A DNA stretch of 64,000 nt from Alphaproteobacteria bacterium (GTDB taxonomy: Bacteria > Pseudomonadota > Alphaproteobacteria > Rhizobiales > Amorphaceae). Below, one piece after another: positions 47,531-57,773 of this stretch (positions are counted from its first letter, which is position 1; each line of letters begins with the position of its first letter). Where the stretch lies: contig JAUIJH010000001.1 in the NCBI GenBank assembly GCA_030431335.1, positions 1 to 64,000 on the forward strand, written 5' to 3'. Both the position numbers and the translations under genes were made by a program. Under the pieces are notes generated by a model that had not been told where the DNA came from, did no database searches, and saw nothing but the letters and a program-made list of their open reading frames with translations.

Positions 47531-48433
47531 TCAGGCGCGCTCCATCTCGCGCACCTTGCGGCTCAAGATCGCCTTGAACCGGTCCTGTAGCGGCGTCGTC
47601 AACAGGTTGGCCCGCTGCACGATCCCCACCTGCCGCTCGAAGTGGAAGCCGGCGATGGTGAAGCGGCCGAAGTCGGGAAATTCCGGCAGGATGGTGTTGG
47701 TGCGCGGCGTCATGCTCAGATAGTGCCCGTTCTTCAGGAAGCGGCGCACGATGAGGTCGGCGTTGGTGGTGAACTTGATCTTGGGGCTCGGCTCCTGCTT
47801 GGCCACGAAGAACGCCTCCAGCGCGATGCGCGCCGGCTCCTCGAAGTCCGGCATGATCCACTCGCAATCGCGCAGCGCGTGCGGTTCCACCACCTTGCCC
47901 GCGAAGGGATGCTCCGACGCGCAGATGCCGATATACTCGTCCGCATAGATCAGTTCGACGTCGAATGCGCTCTCGCCGATCTCGTTGTTGGCGAGCCCCA
48001 CGTAAAAATCGATCCGGTTGTTGTCGAGTAAGCGGCGCAGCCCGGTCGCGTGATCGGTGATGACCGAGAACTCCACGTTGGCGTGATCCTTGTCCATCTC
48101 CTCCACCGCCGCACAGATCGCGCCGATGAAGGACGATCCCACGCCGACGGAAATGGCCCCCGACCCGCCGGCGGCGATCGCGGCGATCTCGTCCTGGCTC
48201 AGCTTCATGTCCCATAGCGTGCGCCGGGCGTGCGGCTCCAGCGCCTGCGCGAAGGCCGTCGCCCGCACCCCGCGCGGCGTCCGCTCGAACAGCTTGACCC
48301 GGTAAAAACCCTCCAGCGCCCCGATGCTCTTCGACAGCGCCGGCTGGCTGATGTTCATCCGCCGTGCCGCTTCCAGGAAGGAGCCGCTCTCGAGCACCGC
48401 CACGAAATGCCGGAACTGCCGCAGGTTGATCAT
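47531..48433 (-). CDS. LysR family transcriptional regulator
   Basis: MINLRQFRHFVAVLESGSFLEAARRMNISQPALSKSIGALEGFYRVKLFERTPRGVRAT. Confidence 0.95.
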   Translation of the reverse strand: MINLRQFRHFVAVLESGSFLEAARRMNISQPALSKSIGALEGFYRVKLFERTPRGVRATAFAQALEPHARRTLWDMKLSQDEIAAIAAGGSGAISVGVGSSFIGAICAAVEEMDKDHANVEFSVITDHATGLRRLLDNNRIDFYVGLANNEIGESAFDVELIYADEYIGICASEHPFAGKVVEPHALRDCEWIMPDFEEPARIALEAFFVAKQEPSPKIKFTTNADLIVRRFLKNGHYLSMTPRTNTILPEFPDFGRFTIAGFHFERQVGIVQRANLLTTPLQDRFKAILSRKVREMERA

Positions 48434-48492
48434 CGCGCCGCCTCCCTCTCCGCCGCCTCGATATTCCAAAAGGCTTTATAACTCTACGGAAA

Positions 48493-48513
48493 AGATAAAT
48501 TGATGTTTTATCT
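48493..48513. promoter_or_regulatory. Putative LysR binding site
   Basis: AGATAAA-TTGATGT-TTTATCT perfect 7-bp arms in divergent intergenic region. Confidence 0.55.
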
Positions 48514-48524
48514 CGGCAGGCAGA

Positions 48525-48536
48525 TGATGCGCATCA
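48525..48536. promoter_or_regulatory. Perfect palindrome upstream of ABC operon
   Basis: TGATGCGCATCA. Confidence 0.5.
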
Positions 48537-48558
48537 AATAAGCAAACGGGAGGGGACA

Positions 48559-49908
48559 ATGATCTACGAAATGCACCGCATCCGCGCGGCGCTGGCCGCC
48601 ACCGTCGCGGCTTGCGCGCTCGGCGCGGCGGCGCCGGCCCTTGCGGCCGACCAGCCGCCGATCACCGTGGTCATCAACCAGTCGCCATGGCTGGACGGCT
48701 TTGCCGGCATCGTCGAGCGCTACGTGGACGAGACGGGCAACGAGGTCACGCTCGACGTCAATCCCTACGCCGGCAGCCTGGAGAAGCAGCGCAACGCCGT
48801 GCGCTCGGCCGAGAGCGAGTACGATCTCCTGATCATCAACGGCATCTTCTATCCGGAGATGTATCATGGCGGCTTCCTGGAGCCGCTCACCAACATCGAC
48901 CCGGACTTCAAGCTCGACCCGCAGATCTACACCTACGACGACACGCTGTGGTTCGACCCCGAGACGAAGACGGTGAACAGCGAGACGGGCGATCTCCTCA
49001 CCGTCCCGGTCAATCCCAACATCACGATGATGTTCTACCGCCAGGACCTCTACGAGGAGAACGGCCTCAAGATCCCCGAGACGTGGGACGAGCTCCTCGC
49101 CAACGCCAAGGTGCTGCACAATCCGCCCGAGATGATCGGCATGTTGCAGCGCGCCTCGCGCAGCACGATCTCGATCACGTGGGACTACTGGCCCTACCTC
49201 ATCAGCCACGGCGGCTCGCTGTTCCGCGACGAGGCGGGCGGCGACTTCTTCGTCACCATCAACAGCCCCGAGGCGCTGGACGCACTCAAGACCTACCTCA
49301 CCTTCGCCAAGGAAGTCGGGCCGGACAATCCCGCCTCGATGGAGCAGGGCGACCTCATCCAGTACATGGTGACCGGCCGCACCGCGCACGCGATCCTGCC
49401 CGTCGCCGCGCAGGCGCAGATGGACGATCCCAACAAGTCCATCGTCCCCGGCAAGGTCGGCTACATGCAGATCCCCCACAAGGAGGGCTACCCCTCCGCC
49501 CCGGCGCTCGGCCACTGGCTCGGCGGCATCCCGAAGAACATCCCGGCCGAGCGCAAGAAGGCCGCCCTCGCCTTCCTCGACTGGTTCCAGCAGCCGGAAA
49601 ACCAGATCGCCTACGCCGAGATGGGCGGCTCGCCCGTGAGCGCGGCGGCCTATGAGAGCGACTTCGCCGACCGTCCGGAAAACCGCTACATGCCGGTGAT
49701 GCGCGAGGCGTCCCCCACCGCGCGCCGCCTGTGGACCATTCCGGAGGGCTCGGAGATCGTCAGCGTCCTCGAAATCGGCCTCAACCGCACCGTCGCGGGC
49801 GAGATCGAGCCCGTCGACGCGCTCAACCAGATGGCGGCCGACATCGAGAAAATCGTGGCGGATGCCGGCTACAAGACCGGCCGCCTCCCCGACCTCGCGG
49901 CCGACTAG
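48559..49908 (+). CDS. ABC transporter extracellular solute-binding protein (family 1)
   Basis: Signal peptide; VNPNITMMFYRQDLYEENGLKIPETWDELLANAKVL. Confidence 0.93.
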   Translation: MIYEMHRIRAALAATVAACALGAAAPALAADQPPITVVINQSPWLDGFAGIVERYVDETGNEVTLDVNPYAGSLEKQRNAVRSAESEYDLLIINGIFYPEMYHGGFLEPLTNIDPDFKLDPQIYTYDDTLWFDPETKTVNSETGDLLTVPVNPNITMMFYRQDLYEENGLKIPETWDELLANAKVLHNPPEMIGMLQRASRSTISITWDYWPYLISHGGSLFRDEAGGDFFVTINSPEALDALKTYLTFAKEVGPDNPASMEQGDLIQYMVTGRTAHAILPVAAQAQMDDPNKSIVPGKVGYMQIPHKEGYPSAPALGHWLGGIPKNIPAERKKAALAFLDWFQQPENQIAYAEMGGSPVSAAAYESDFADRPENRYMPVMREASPTARRLWTIPEGSEIVSVLEIGLNRTVAGEIEPVDALNQMAADIEKIVADAGYKTGRLPDLAAD

Positions 49909-49916
49909 CACGAACC

Positions 49917-49953
49917 GGCGGGGCTTGGCGCCGCGACGGCGCCGGGCCCCGCC
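49917..49953 (+). other. Intercistronic hairpin between ABC SBP and permease genes
   Basis: Nested stems GGCGGGGC/GCCCCGCC and GGCGCC/GGCGCC starting 8 nt after the SBP stop. Confidence 0.75.
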
Positions 49954-50116
49954 CCTCCTTCCGTGGAAGCGATCTTCCGGCGGAGCCGACCTTCCCGGAA
50001 CCCCGCCGCGCGCAAGACCGCCGAGGGAGCGCCCAGCCTCGGCCTCAACCCGCACAGCCCAGCCGCGCCAAGCGGCTGCGGCGCTCAACCCGACCCACCC
50101 GGACCCGGATCCTGCC

Positions 50117-50995
50117 ATGGCCCGACTGAAGCACGGCACAGCGGCCCGAACCCTATCGCTGCTGCCGGCCCTCCTCTTTCTCGTCCTGTTGTCGGCGTTG
50201 CCGCTCGCCAACTTGTTCGCGCTCTCCTTCGCGGAGGTGAACTGGACGGGCGGCACGCAGAGCTGGCGCTGGGTCGGCTTCGAGAATTACCAGGCGCTCG
50301 CCAGCGATTCGCTCTTCCACGCCGGCATCCTCAACACGCTGCTCCTGGTGTTGGTGGCGACCTCGCTGCAGGTGGCGATCGGCCTCGCGCTCGCCCTGAT
50401 GTGCTCGGCGGTGGGCCGCAAGTCGCACGCCTACCGCACGCTCTTCCTGCTGCCGATCCTCATTCCAGGAATCATCATCGGCGCGATCTGGCGGCTGATG
50501 TACAACTACCAGTTCGGCATCATCAACCAGGTGCTCGGCTATCTCGGCCTCGGCCAGGTGGACTGGCTGGGCTCCGCCTCGCTCGCCATGTGGTCCGTCA
50601 TCATCGTCGACGTGTGGCACTGGACGCCGTTCGCCTTCCTCCTCCTCCTGGCGGCGGTGGAATCCCTGCCGCAGGACGTGGTGGAGGCGGCCAAGATCGA
50701 CGGCGCGACGCCCTACAAGCGCTTCCGCCGCATCACGCTGCCGCTGCTGTGGCCGGCGATCTTCGTCACCTTCGTGTTCCGCGCCATCATCGCCTTCAAG
50801 GTGTTCGACGAGGTCTATCTCCTCACCGGCGGCGGCCCCGGCACGGCGACCGAGGTGATCAGCTTCACCATCTACCAGCGCTTTTTCATCCAGGATAATC
50901 CGGGCTACGGCTCGGCCATGTCCGTCACCGTCATGTTCGTGGTGGCGCTCGTCGTCGCCGTCGCCATGACCCGCCAGCGGGCCGAAGCGCAATGA
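50117..50995 (+). CDS. ABC sugar permease (MalF/UgpA type)
   Basis: VEAAKIDGATPYKRFRRITLPLLWPAIFVTFVFRAIIAFKVFDEVYLLTGGGPGTATEV. Confidence 0.93.
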   Translation: MARLKHGTAARTLSLLPALLFLVLLSALPLANLFALSFAEVNWTGGTQSWRWVGFENYQALASDSLFHAGILNTLLLVLVATSLQVAIGLALALMCSAVGRKSHAYRTLFLLPILIPGIIIGAIWRLMYNYQFGIINQVLGYLGLGQVDWLGSASLAMWSVIIVDVWHWTPFAFLLLLAAVESLPQDVVEAAKIDGATPYKRFRRITLPLLWPAIFVTFVFRAIIAFKVFDEVYLLTGGGPGTATEVISFTIYQRFFIQDNPGYGSAMSVTVMFVVALVVAVAMTRQRAEAQ

Positions 50996-51852
50996 CCGCC
51001 ACCACCCCTGCCCACCGCCGTCGCGCCTGGCGCGCCACCCGCCGCGCCGTCCTCCTCAACGGCGCGCTGATCGCCGCCACGATCCTGACGCTGGGCCCGT
51101 TCCTGTGGATCGCCCTCGCCTCCTTCAAGACGCAGATCGTGCTCCTGATGGGCCGCGTCACCTTCACGCCCGTCACCATGAACTACGACGAGGTGCTGTT
51201 CGGCCGCACCTCCACCTTCGCGTCCAACTTCGTCAACTCGGTCATCGTCGCCTCGGTCAGCACGGTACTGGTGATGATCGTCGGCTTCCTCGCCGGCTAT
51301 TCGCTGATCCGCATGCGCTGGCCGAAATTCGTCATCAACCTGTTCCTGTTGTGGGCGCTGCTCTTCAATCTCGTGCCGCCCGTCACCCTGGCGGGCGCGT
51401 GGTACGAGCTGTTCCGCACCATCCACCTCGGCAACGACCATGTGGCGCTGATCCTCGCCCACACCACGCTGCATCTGCCGATGGCGCTGTGGCTCCTGTC
51501 CTCGTTCCTGCGCGACGTGCCGCGCGAACTGGAGGAGGCCGCTCTCATCGACGGCGCCGGCTTCACCAAGCTGCTGCGCCGCGTGGTGGTGCCGGTGATG
51601 ATGCCGGGCATCGTGGCGACGGCCGTGCTCGTCTTCATCTTCTCCTGGAACGAGTTCCCCGTCGCCCTCGCCCTCACCAACAACACCTCGGCCACCGTGC
51701 CGGTGGGCATCGCCAAGTACGCGCAGGAGAACGAGATCAAATACACCCAGATGGCCGCCGCCTCCGTCCTGTCGGCGATCCCGGCCCTCCTCGCGCTGAT
51801 CTTCGGCCAGCGCTTCATCGTCAAGGGCCTCACGGCGGGAGCGGTCAAATGA
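50992..51852 (+). CDS. Carbohydrate ABC permease (MalG/UgpE type)
   Basis: LEEAALIDGAGFTKLLRRVVVPVMMPGIVATAVLVFIFSWNEFPVALALT. Confidence 0.93.
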   Translation: MTATTPAHRRRAWRATRRAVLLNGALIAATILTLGPFLWIALASFKTQIVLLMGRVTFTPVTMNYDEVLFGRTSTFASNFVNSVIVASVSTVLVMIVGFLAGYSLIRMRWPKFVINLFLLWALLFNLVPPVTLAGAWYELFRTIHLGNDHVALILAHTTLHLPMALWLLSSFLRDVPRELEEAALIDGAGFTKLLRRVVVPVMMPGIVATAVLVFIFSWNEFPVALALTNNTSATVPVGIAKYAQENEIKYTQMAAASVLSAIPALLALIFGQRFIVKGLTAGAVK

Positions 51853-52895
51853 ACGCCCCCTTCCTGGCCGCCCGGCGCGAACGCCTCGCCAGCCTCGACG
51901 CCTATGCCGGTGCCCGCCTCGTCACCCTCGGCGATGGCGCCGAGCGGGGCGTGCGCGTCATCGAGATGCGCGCCGGCGGCGGGCTGGAGGCCGAGATCGT
52001 CGTCGACCGCGGTTTCGATATCGGCCGCCTCGCTCTGGGCGGGGAGACGGTGTCGTGGCACCCGCCCGGCGGCTACCGTGCGCCCTGGCTGGTCGATGCG
52101 GGGGCCGATCGCGGCTTCGGCTTCCTCACGGCGCTGTCGGGCTTCCTCGCCACGTGCGGCTTCGACCACACCCGCCTGCCCGGCGCCGACACCACCGAAT
52201 ACGCCCCCACCTATCCGGGCGGCGAGATCGACTATCCGCTGCACGGCCATGGCGCGCACCAGCCGGCCCGCCTCGTCGGCTACGGCCTCGACGAGACCAG
52301 CGCCACCTTGTGGTGCGAGGGAGAGATCATCCAGGCGCGGATGCATCTGGGCGCGCTGCGCCTGCGCCGCCGCATCGAGATCCCCCTCGGCGCCGGCCGC
52401 ATCGCGATCACCGACCGGCTCGACAACATCGGCCCCGCCGCGATGCCGGTGATGCTGCTCTACCACTTCAACGTCGGCCACCCGCTCGTCGGCGAAGGCG
52501 CCGCCTTCCGCTTCGACCCCGCCGAGGACCTGTGGTCCAGCGGCGACTTCGACCCGCGCGCGCCCTTCGGTCCGCCGGAGCCGGTGCAGACCTCCGAATT
52601 GTCGATCCATCGCCCCGAGCCCACCGCCGGCTGGGCCGCGTGCCGCTTTGAGAACCCCGCCAACGGCCTCGCGCTGCGCCTCGCGTTCGACGCGGCGACG
52701 CTCCCCTTCCTGCAACTTCTCAAGATGCGCGGGCGAGGCAGCTACATGGCCGCCATCGAGCCGTGCTCCACCAGCCAGCGCGAGCGGCACGCGGCGCGCG
52801 AGGCGGGCGAGGTGCCGATGCTCGCACCCGGCGAGAGCCGCACCTTCGCGCTCAGCATCGAGCTCACCCGATCCCTAATTTCGAGCCAAAGTTAG
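51849..52895 (+). CDS. DUF4432 family aldose 1-epimerase-like protein
   Basis: GVRVIEMRAGGGLEAEIVVDRGFDIGRLALGGETVSWHPPGGYRAPW ... MLLYHFNVGHPLVGEGA. Confidence 0.85.
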   Translation: MNAPFLAARRERLASLDAYAGARLVTLGDGAERGVRVIEMRAGGGLEAEIVVDRGFDIGRLALGGETVSWHPPGGYRAPWLVDAGADRGFGFLTALSGFLATCGFDHTRLPGADTTEYAPTYPGGEIDYPLHGHGAHQPARLVGYGLDETSATLWCEGEIIQARMHLGALRLRRRIEIPLGAGRIAITDRLDNIGPAAMPVMLLYHFNVGHPLVGEGAAFRFDPAEDLWSSGDFDPRAPFGPPEPVQTSELSIHRPEPTAGWAACRFENPANGLALRLAFDAATLPFLQLLKMRGRGSYMAAIEPCSTSQRERHAAREAGEVPMLAPGESRTFALSIELTRSLISSQS

Positions 52896-52900
52896 ACGCG

Positions 52901-54424
52901 ATGCGCGCGATCTTCGTCCTGTTCGACACGCTCAACCGTCACATGCTGGAATGCTACGGCGGCACGCGCTTGCCGACGCCCAATTTCCGGCGGCTCGCCG
53001 AGCGCTGCGTCACCTTCGACAACCACCACGTCGGCAGCCTGCCCTGCATGCCGGCGCGGCGCGATCTCCTCACCGGCCGCCTCAACTTCATGCACCGCAG
53101 CTGGGGGCCGCTGGAACCGTTCGACCGCGCCCTGCCGCGCCTCCTGCACACGGCGGGCGTCTACTCCCACCTCGTCACCGACCACTACCACTATTTCGAG
53201 ATCGGCGGCGCGGGCTACCACAATACCTTCACGAGCTTCGAATTCCACCGCGGCCAGGAGGGCGACCCCTGCAACGCCCTCGTCGCGCCTCCCCTGGAAC
53301 AGTGGCGGCAACAATATCACCCGGCCCAATTCTCCGATTCCCCGCGCGACATCCGCTTCCACAACATGGCCAACCGCGAAGAGGTGCATTCGGAGGCCGA
53401 TTTCTCCTCCGTCAAATGCTTCGACAGCGCGGAGAAATTCATTGCCGCCAACAAGGATGCCGACAACTGGTTCCTGCAGATCGAGACCTTCGACCCGCAC
53501 GAGCCGTTCCACGCCCCCGAGCGGCTCAAGGCGCGCTTCCCCACCGGCTATGACGGTCCGATCCGCGACTGGCCGCCCTACGCCAAGGTCAGCGAGGAGA
53601 CGGCGGAGGCCGACGAGATGCGCGCGGGCTACATGGCCCTCCTCACCCACTGCGACGAGCAGCTCGGCCGCCTCCTCGACACCATGGACGCGAACGACAT
53701 GTGGCGGGACACCATGCTGATCGTCTCCACCGATCACGGCTTCCTGACCGGCGAGCACGACTGGTGGGCCAAGAACCGCATGCCCGCCTACCGCGAGATC
53801 GAGCACATTCCGCTGTTCATCCACCACCCGGCCCACGCGGGCGAGGCCGGCACGCGCCGCATGGCGCTGACGCAGACGCCCGACCTGATGCCGACCCTGC
53901 TCGACGCCTTCGCCTGTCCGATCCCGCCGAGCGTGCGCGCCCGCTCGCTGCTGCCCGCCCTCGCCGATCCGGCCGAAACGGGCCACGAGGCGGTGCTGTT
54001 CGGCTATTTCGGCGGCGCCATCAACATCACCGACGGGCGCCACACCTACTTTCGCTATCCGCCCGACCTGATGGACCAGGAACTCTACCAATACACCCTG
54101 ATGCCCTGCCACATGCTCACGCCCTTCACCGAGGCCGAGCTGAGCGGCGCCACCCTCGTCGGCGGCATCGAATATTGCGAGAACCTGCCGGTGCTGAAGA
54201 TCCCCGTCGTGCCGCAATCGCCCTGGTACAATTCGCACGGGCCCGCCGCGATGGAGCCGCACGGCGCGCTGCTGTTCGACATCGAGACCGACCCCGCGCA
54301 GCAATCGCCCCTCGCCGACGCGGCGCTCCACGCACGCATGGAAGCGCTTCTCGTGGCACAGATGCGCCGCAACGATGCGCCCCCCGAAGCCTTTGCCCGG
54401 CTCGGCCTCGCGGAGGGCTGCTGA
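52901..54424 (+). CDS. Sulfatase (Cys-type formylglycine motif)
   Basis: FVLFDTLNRHMLECYGG; CMPARRDLLTGR (CxPxR) with Cys49 codon at 53045-53047; STDHGFLTGEHDWWAKN. Confidence 0.92.
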   Translation: MRAIFVLFDTLNRHMLECYGGTRLPTPNFRRLAERCVTFDNHHVGSLPCMPARRDLLTGRLNFMHRSWGPLEPFDRALPRLLHTAGVYSHLVTDHYHYFEIGGAGYHNTFTSFEFHRGQEGDPCNALVAPPLEQWRQQYHPAQFSDSPRDIRFHNMANREEVHSEADFSSVKCFDSAEKFIAANKDADNWFLQIETFDPHEPFHAPERLKARFPTGYDGPIRDWPPYAKVSEETAEADEMRAGYMALLTHCDEQLGRLLDTMDANDMWRDTMLIVSTDHGFLTGEHDWWAKNRMPAYREIEHIPLFIHHPAHAGEAGTRRMALTQTPDLMPTLLDAFACPIPPSVRARSLLPALADPAETGHEAVLFGYFGGAINITDGRHTYFRYPPDLMDQELYQYTLMPCHMLTPFTEAELSGATLVGGIEYCENLPVLKIPVVPQSPWYNSHGPAAMEPHGALLFDIETDPAQQSPLADAALHARMEALLVAQMRRNDAPPEAFARLGLAEGC

Positions 54425-54425
54425 C

Positions 54426-55475
<1,050 letters not shown>

Positions 55476-55516
55476 GCCCACCCCACGCGATCTGTCGTTG
55501 ACCCGTCATCTGAAAT

Positions 55517-55535
55517 CTGAAATTCTACATTTCAG
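55517..55535. promoter_or_regulatory. Putative GntR autoregulatory operator
   Basis: CTGAAAT-TCTAC-ATTTCAG perfect 7-bp arms; an extra CTGAAAT half-site at 55510-55516. Confidence 0.6.
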
Positions 55536-55544
55536 AGGAGTTCC

Positions 55545-56207
55545 ATGACAGTCAACCGCGAGTCATTGACGGAACAGGTCCGCGAGGAGCTGAAGCGCCG
55601 GATCATGAGCGCCGAGCTCAGCCGGGGCAGCCGCGTCGATGTGGAGGGGCTCGCGAACGAGCTGTCCGTCTCGCCCTCGCCGGTCAAGGACGCGCTGCGC
55701 CAGCTCGCGCGCGAGGGGCTGGTCGAGATCAAGCCCCGCAGCGGCACCCACATCCGCACCTTCGACCGGCGCGACGTGCAGGAGATCTACGATTGCCGCC
55801 GGATGATCGAGCCCGCCGCCGCCGCGATGGTGGCGGACGCCGGCGCGAGCGCCGCGCTGCGCGGGACGCTGGAGGGCACCATCGCCGGCCTGCTCGCCGC
55901 CTCCGAGGGCGACAATTTCCTGCGCCCCATCGAGGTGAGCGAGGCCGACGCCGTGTTCCATCGCGCCATCGTCGAGGCCGCCGGGAACCGCGTTTTGGGC
56001 GAACTCCACACCATTTTGATCGACCGCGCGCTCGTGGTGCGCAGCTACGCCAGCAGCGGCTCGCGGTCCAAGGAGACCGTCGCGGAGCATCGCGAGATCC
56101 TCGCCGCCATCGCCGCCGGCAACGCCACGGAGGCCGCGGCCGCCTCTCGCCGCCATCTCGATGCAGCCGAAGCCTTCGTGCTCGTCTCGCTCGACGACGA
56201 ACAATAG
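55545..56207 (+). CDS. GntR family transcriptional regulator (FCD)
   Basis: LANELSVSPSPVKDALRQLAREGLVEIKPRSGTHIRTFDRRDVQEIYDCRRMIEP. Confidence 0.93.
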   Translation: MTVNRESLTEQVREELKRRIMSAELSRGSRVDVEGLANELSVSPSPVKDALRQLAREGLVEIKPRSGTHIRTFDRRDVQEIYDCRRMIEPAAAAMVADAGASAALRGTLEGTIAGLLAASEGDNFLRPIEVSEADAVFHRAIVEAAGNRVLGELHTILIDRALVVRSYASSGSRSKETVAEHREILAAIAAGNATEAAAASRRHLDAAEAFVLVSLDDEQ

Positions 56208-56226
56208 CAAATCCAAGGAGGAACTG

Positions 56227-57207
56227 ATGATCCGATCGAAGACCCTCACGCTCGCGACGACGGCGCTCGGCCTCGCGCTCGCGTTCGCGGCGCCCGCCAA
56301 CGCCGCCGAATGGAAGCTCGGCCACATCCTGCCGCCCGACCACCCCGGCAACCGCGCCCTGGAGGCAGCCGCCGCGGAGATCGCCGAGAAGACCGACGGC
56401 CGCATCGAGATCACCGTGTTCCCGGCCGGCCAGATCGGCGGCGCCAAGGAGATCCTCACCGGCCTGCAGCTCGGCACCACCGAGATGGCGTTCGACGGTG
56501 CGGGCATCCTCAGCCAGTGGCTGCCGGCCCTTTCGGTGCTGGAAGCGCCTTACCTCGCCAAGGATTTCGCGCACCTGGAGCGGCTGATCGACAGCGAGGC
56601 GGGCCAGGCCCTGATGGAAGAGCTGCGCCAGTCCGCCGGAATGCTCGTCCTCGACGTCTGGTACTACGGCACCCGCCAGATCACCAACAACGTGCGCCCC
56701 ATCGAGACGGTGGAGGACCTCAAGGGCATCAAGCTGCGCGTGCCTGAGGTGGATCTCAGCCTCGAGTTCGCCAAGGCGCTCGGCATGACGCCGACGCCGA
56801 TGGCTTTCCCCGAGCTCTATCTCGGCCTGCAGACGGGCGTGGTCGACGGCCAGGAGAACCCGCTGCCCACCATCAACGCGGCCAAGTTCTACGAAGTGCA
56901 GGACAACCTGGCGCTCTCCAACCACCTCGTCCAGTTCGTGGCGCCCATCGTGTCGCAAGCGGCCTGGAACGGCGCGTCCGAAGCGGATCGCGCGATCGTC
57001 GTGGAGACCTTCGCGAAGTACGGGTCCGACTACTCGGCGGGCGTGATCGAGAACGAGAAGAAGCTGGTCGACGAGCTGGCCGCCAAGGGCATGACCGTGA
57101 CGCGGCCCGACCGCGCTCCGTTCGCCGCGGCCATGACCCCGGTCTACGACGATTTCAAGGAAATCTGGGGCGCCGACGTTTACGAATCGCTCGTCGCGGT
57201 CGACTGA
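56227..57207 (+). CDS. TRAP transporter substrate-binding protein (DctP family)
   Basis: Signal peptide; LKGIKLRVPEVDLSLEFAKALGMTPTPMAFPELYLGLQTGVVDGQENPLPTINAAKFYEVQ. Confidence 0.95.
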   Translation: MIRSKTLTLATTALGLALAFAAPANAAEWKLGHILPPDHPGNRALEAAAAEIAEKTDGRIEITVFPAGQIGGAKEILTGLQLGTTEMAFDGAGILSQWLPALSVLEAPYLAKDFAHLERLIDSEAGQALMEELRQSAGMLVLDVWYYGTRQITNNVRPIETVEDLKGIKLRVPEVDLSLEFAKALGMTPTPMAFPELYLGLQTGVVDGQENPLPTINAAKFYEVQDNLALSNHLVQFVAPIVSQAAWNGASEADRAIVVETFAKYGSDYSAGVIENEKKLVDELAAKGMTVTRPDRAPFAAAMTPVYDDFKEIWGADVYESLVAVD

Positions 57208-57217
57208 CGAACCCCTC

Positions 57218-57240
57218 GCGGCGGCCCTCCCGGCCGCCGC
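57218..57240 (+). other. Intercistronic hairpin between TRAP SBP and DctQ genes
   Basis: GCGGCGGCC-CTCCC-GGCCGCCGC perfect 9-bp stem, 10 nt after the SBP stop. Confidence 0.75.
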
Positions 57241-57259
57241 TCCTTCCGGAGTCCGCCCG

Positions 57260-57763
57260 ATGACACGCATCGCAAAACTCGTCGCCGCCCTGTTGGAGCG
57301 GCTCGAGGAGGTGATGATCGCCTCCGTCCTTTCGGCGATGGTCGTCACCATCACCGCCCAGGTGCTCGCCCGCTATGTCTTCAACGTGCCCCTGTCGTGG
57401 ACGGAGGAGCTGGCGCGCTACCTCTTCCTCTGGCTCGTCTTCCTCGGCGCCTCACAGGCGATGCGGCGCGGCGAGCACATCGCCATCGGCCTCTTCGTGG
57501 AGATGCTGCCGGTGCCGGTGCGCCTTGCCGCCGGCCTGTTCGTGCACACGCTGGTCGCCGCCTTCCTCGCCGTGCTCGTGCTGATGGCCTGGAAGATCGT
57601 CGGCGTCGTGGCGCCGCTCAAATCCATCGCCCTCAAGGTGTCGATGGCCGTGGTCTACCTGCCGCTGGTGGTGGGCGGCGCGGCCATGTTCGTGCGCACC
57701 CTCGTCACCATCGGCCGGATCCTGCGCAACGGGCCGGCCCATATCGGCGCGAGCTCGCTGTGA
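57260..57763 (+). CDS. TRAP transporter small permease (DctQ)
   Basis: VFNVPLSWTEELARYLFLWLVFLGASQAMRRGEHIAIGLF. Confidence 0.92.
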   Translation: MTRIAKLVAALLERLEEVMIASVLSAMVVTITAQVLARYVFNVPLSWTEELARYLFLWLVFLGASQAMRRGEHIAIGLFVEMLPVPVRLAAGLFVHTLVAAFLAVLVLMAWKIVGVVAPLKSIALKVSMAVVYLPLVVGGAAMFVRTLVTIGRILRNGPAHIGASSL

Positions 57764-57773
57764 GGAACCCGTC

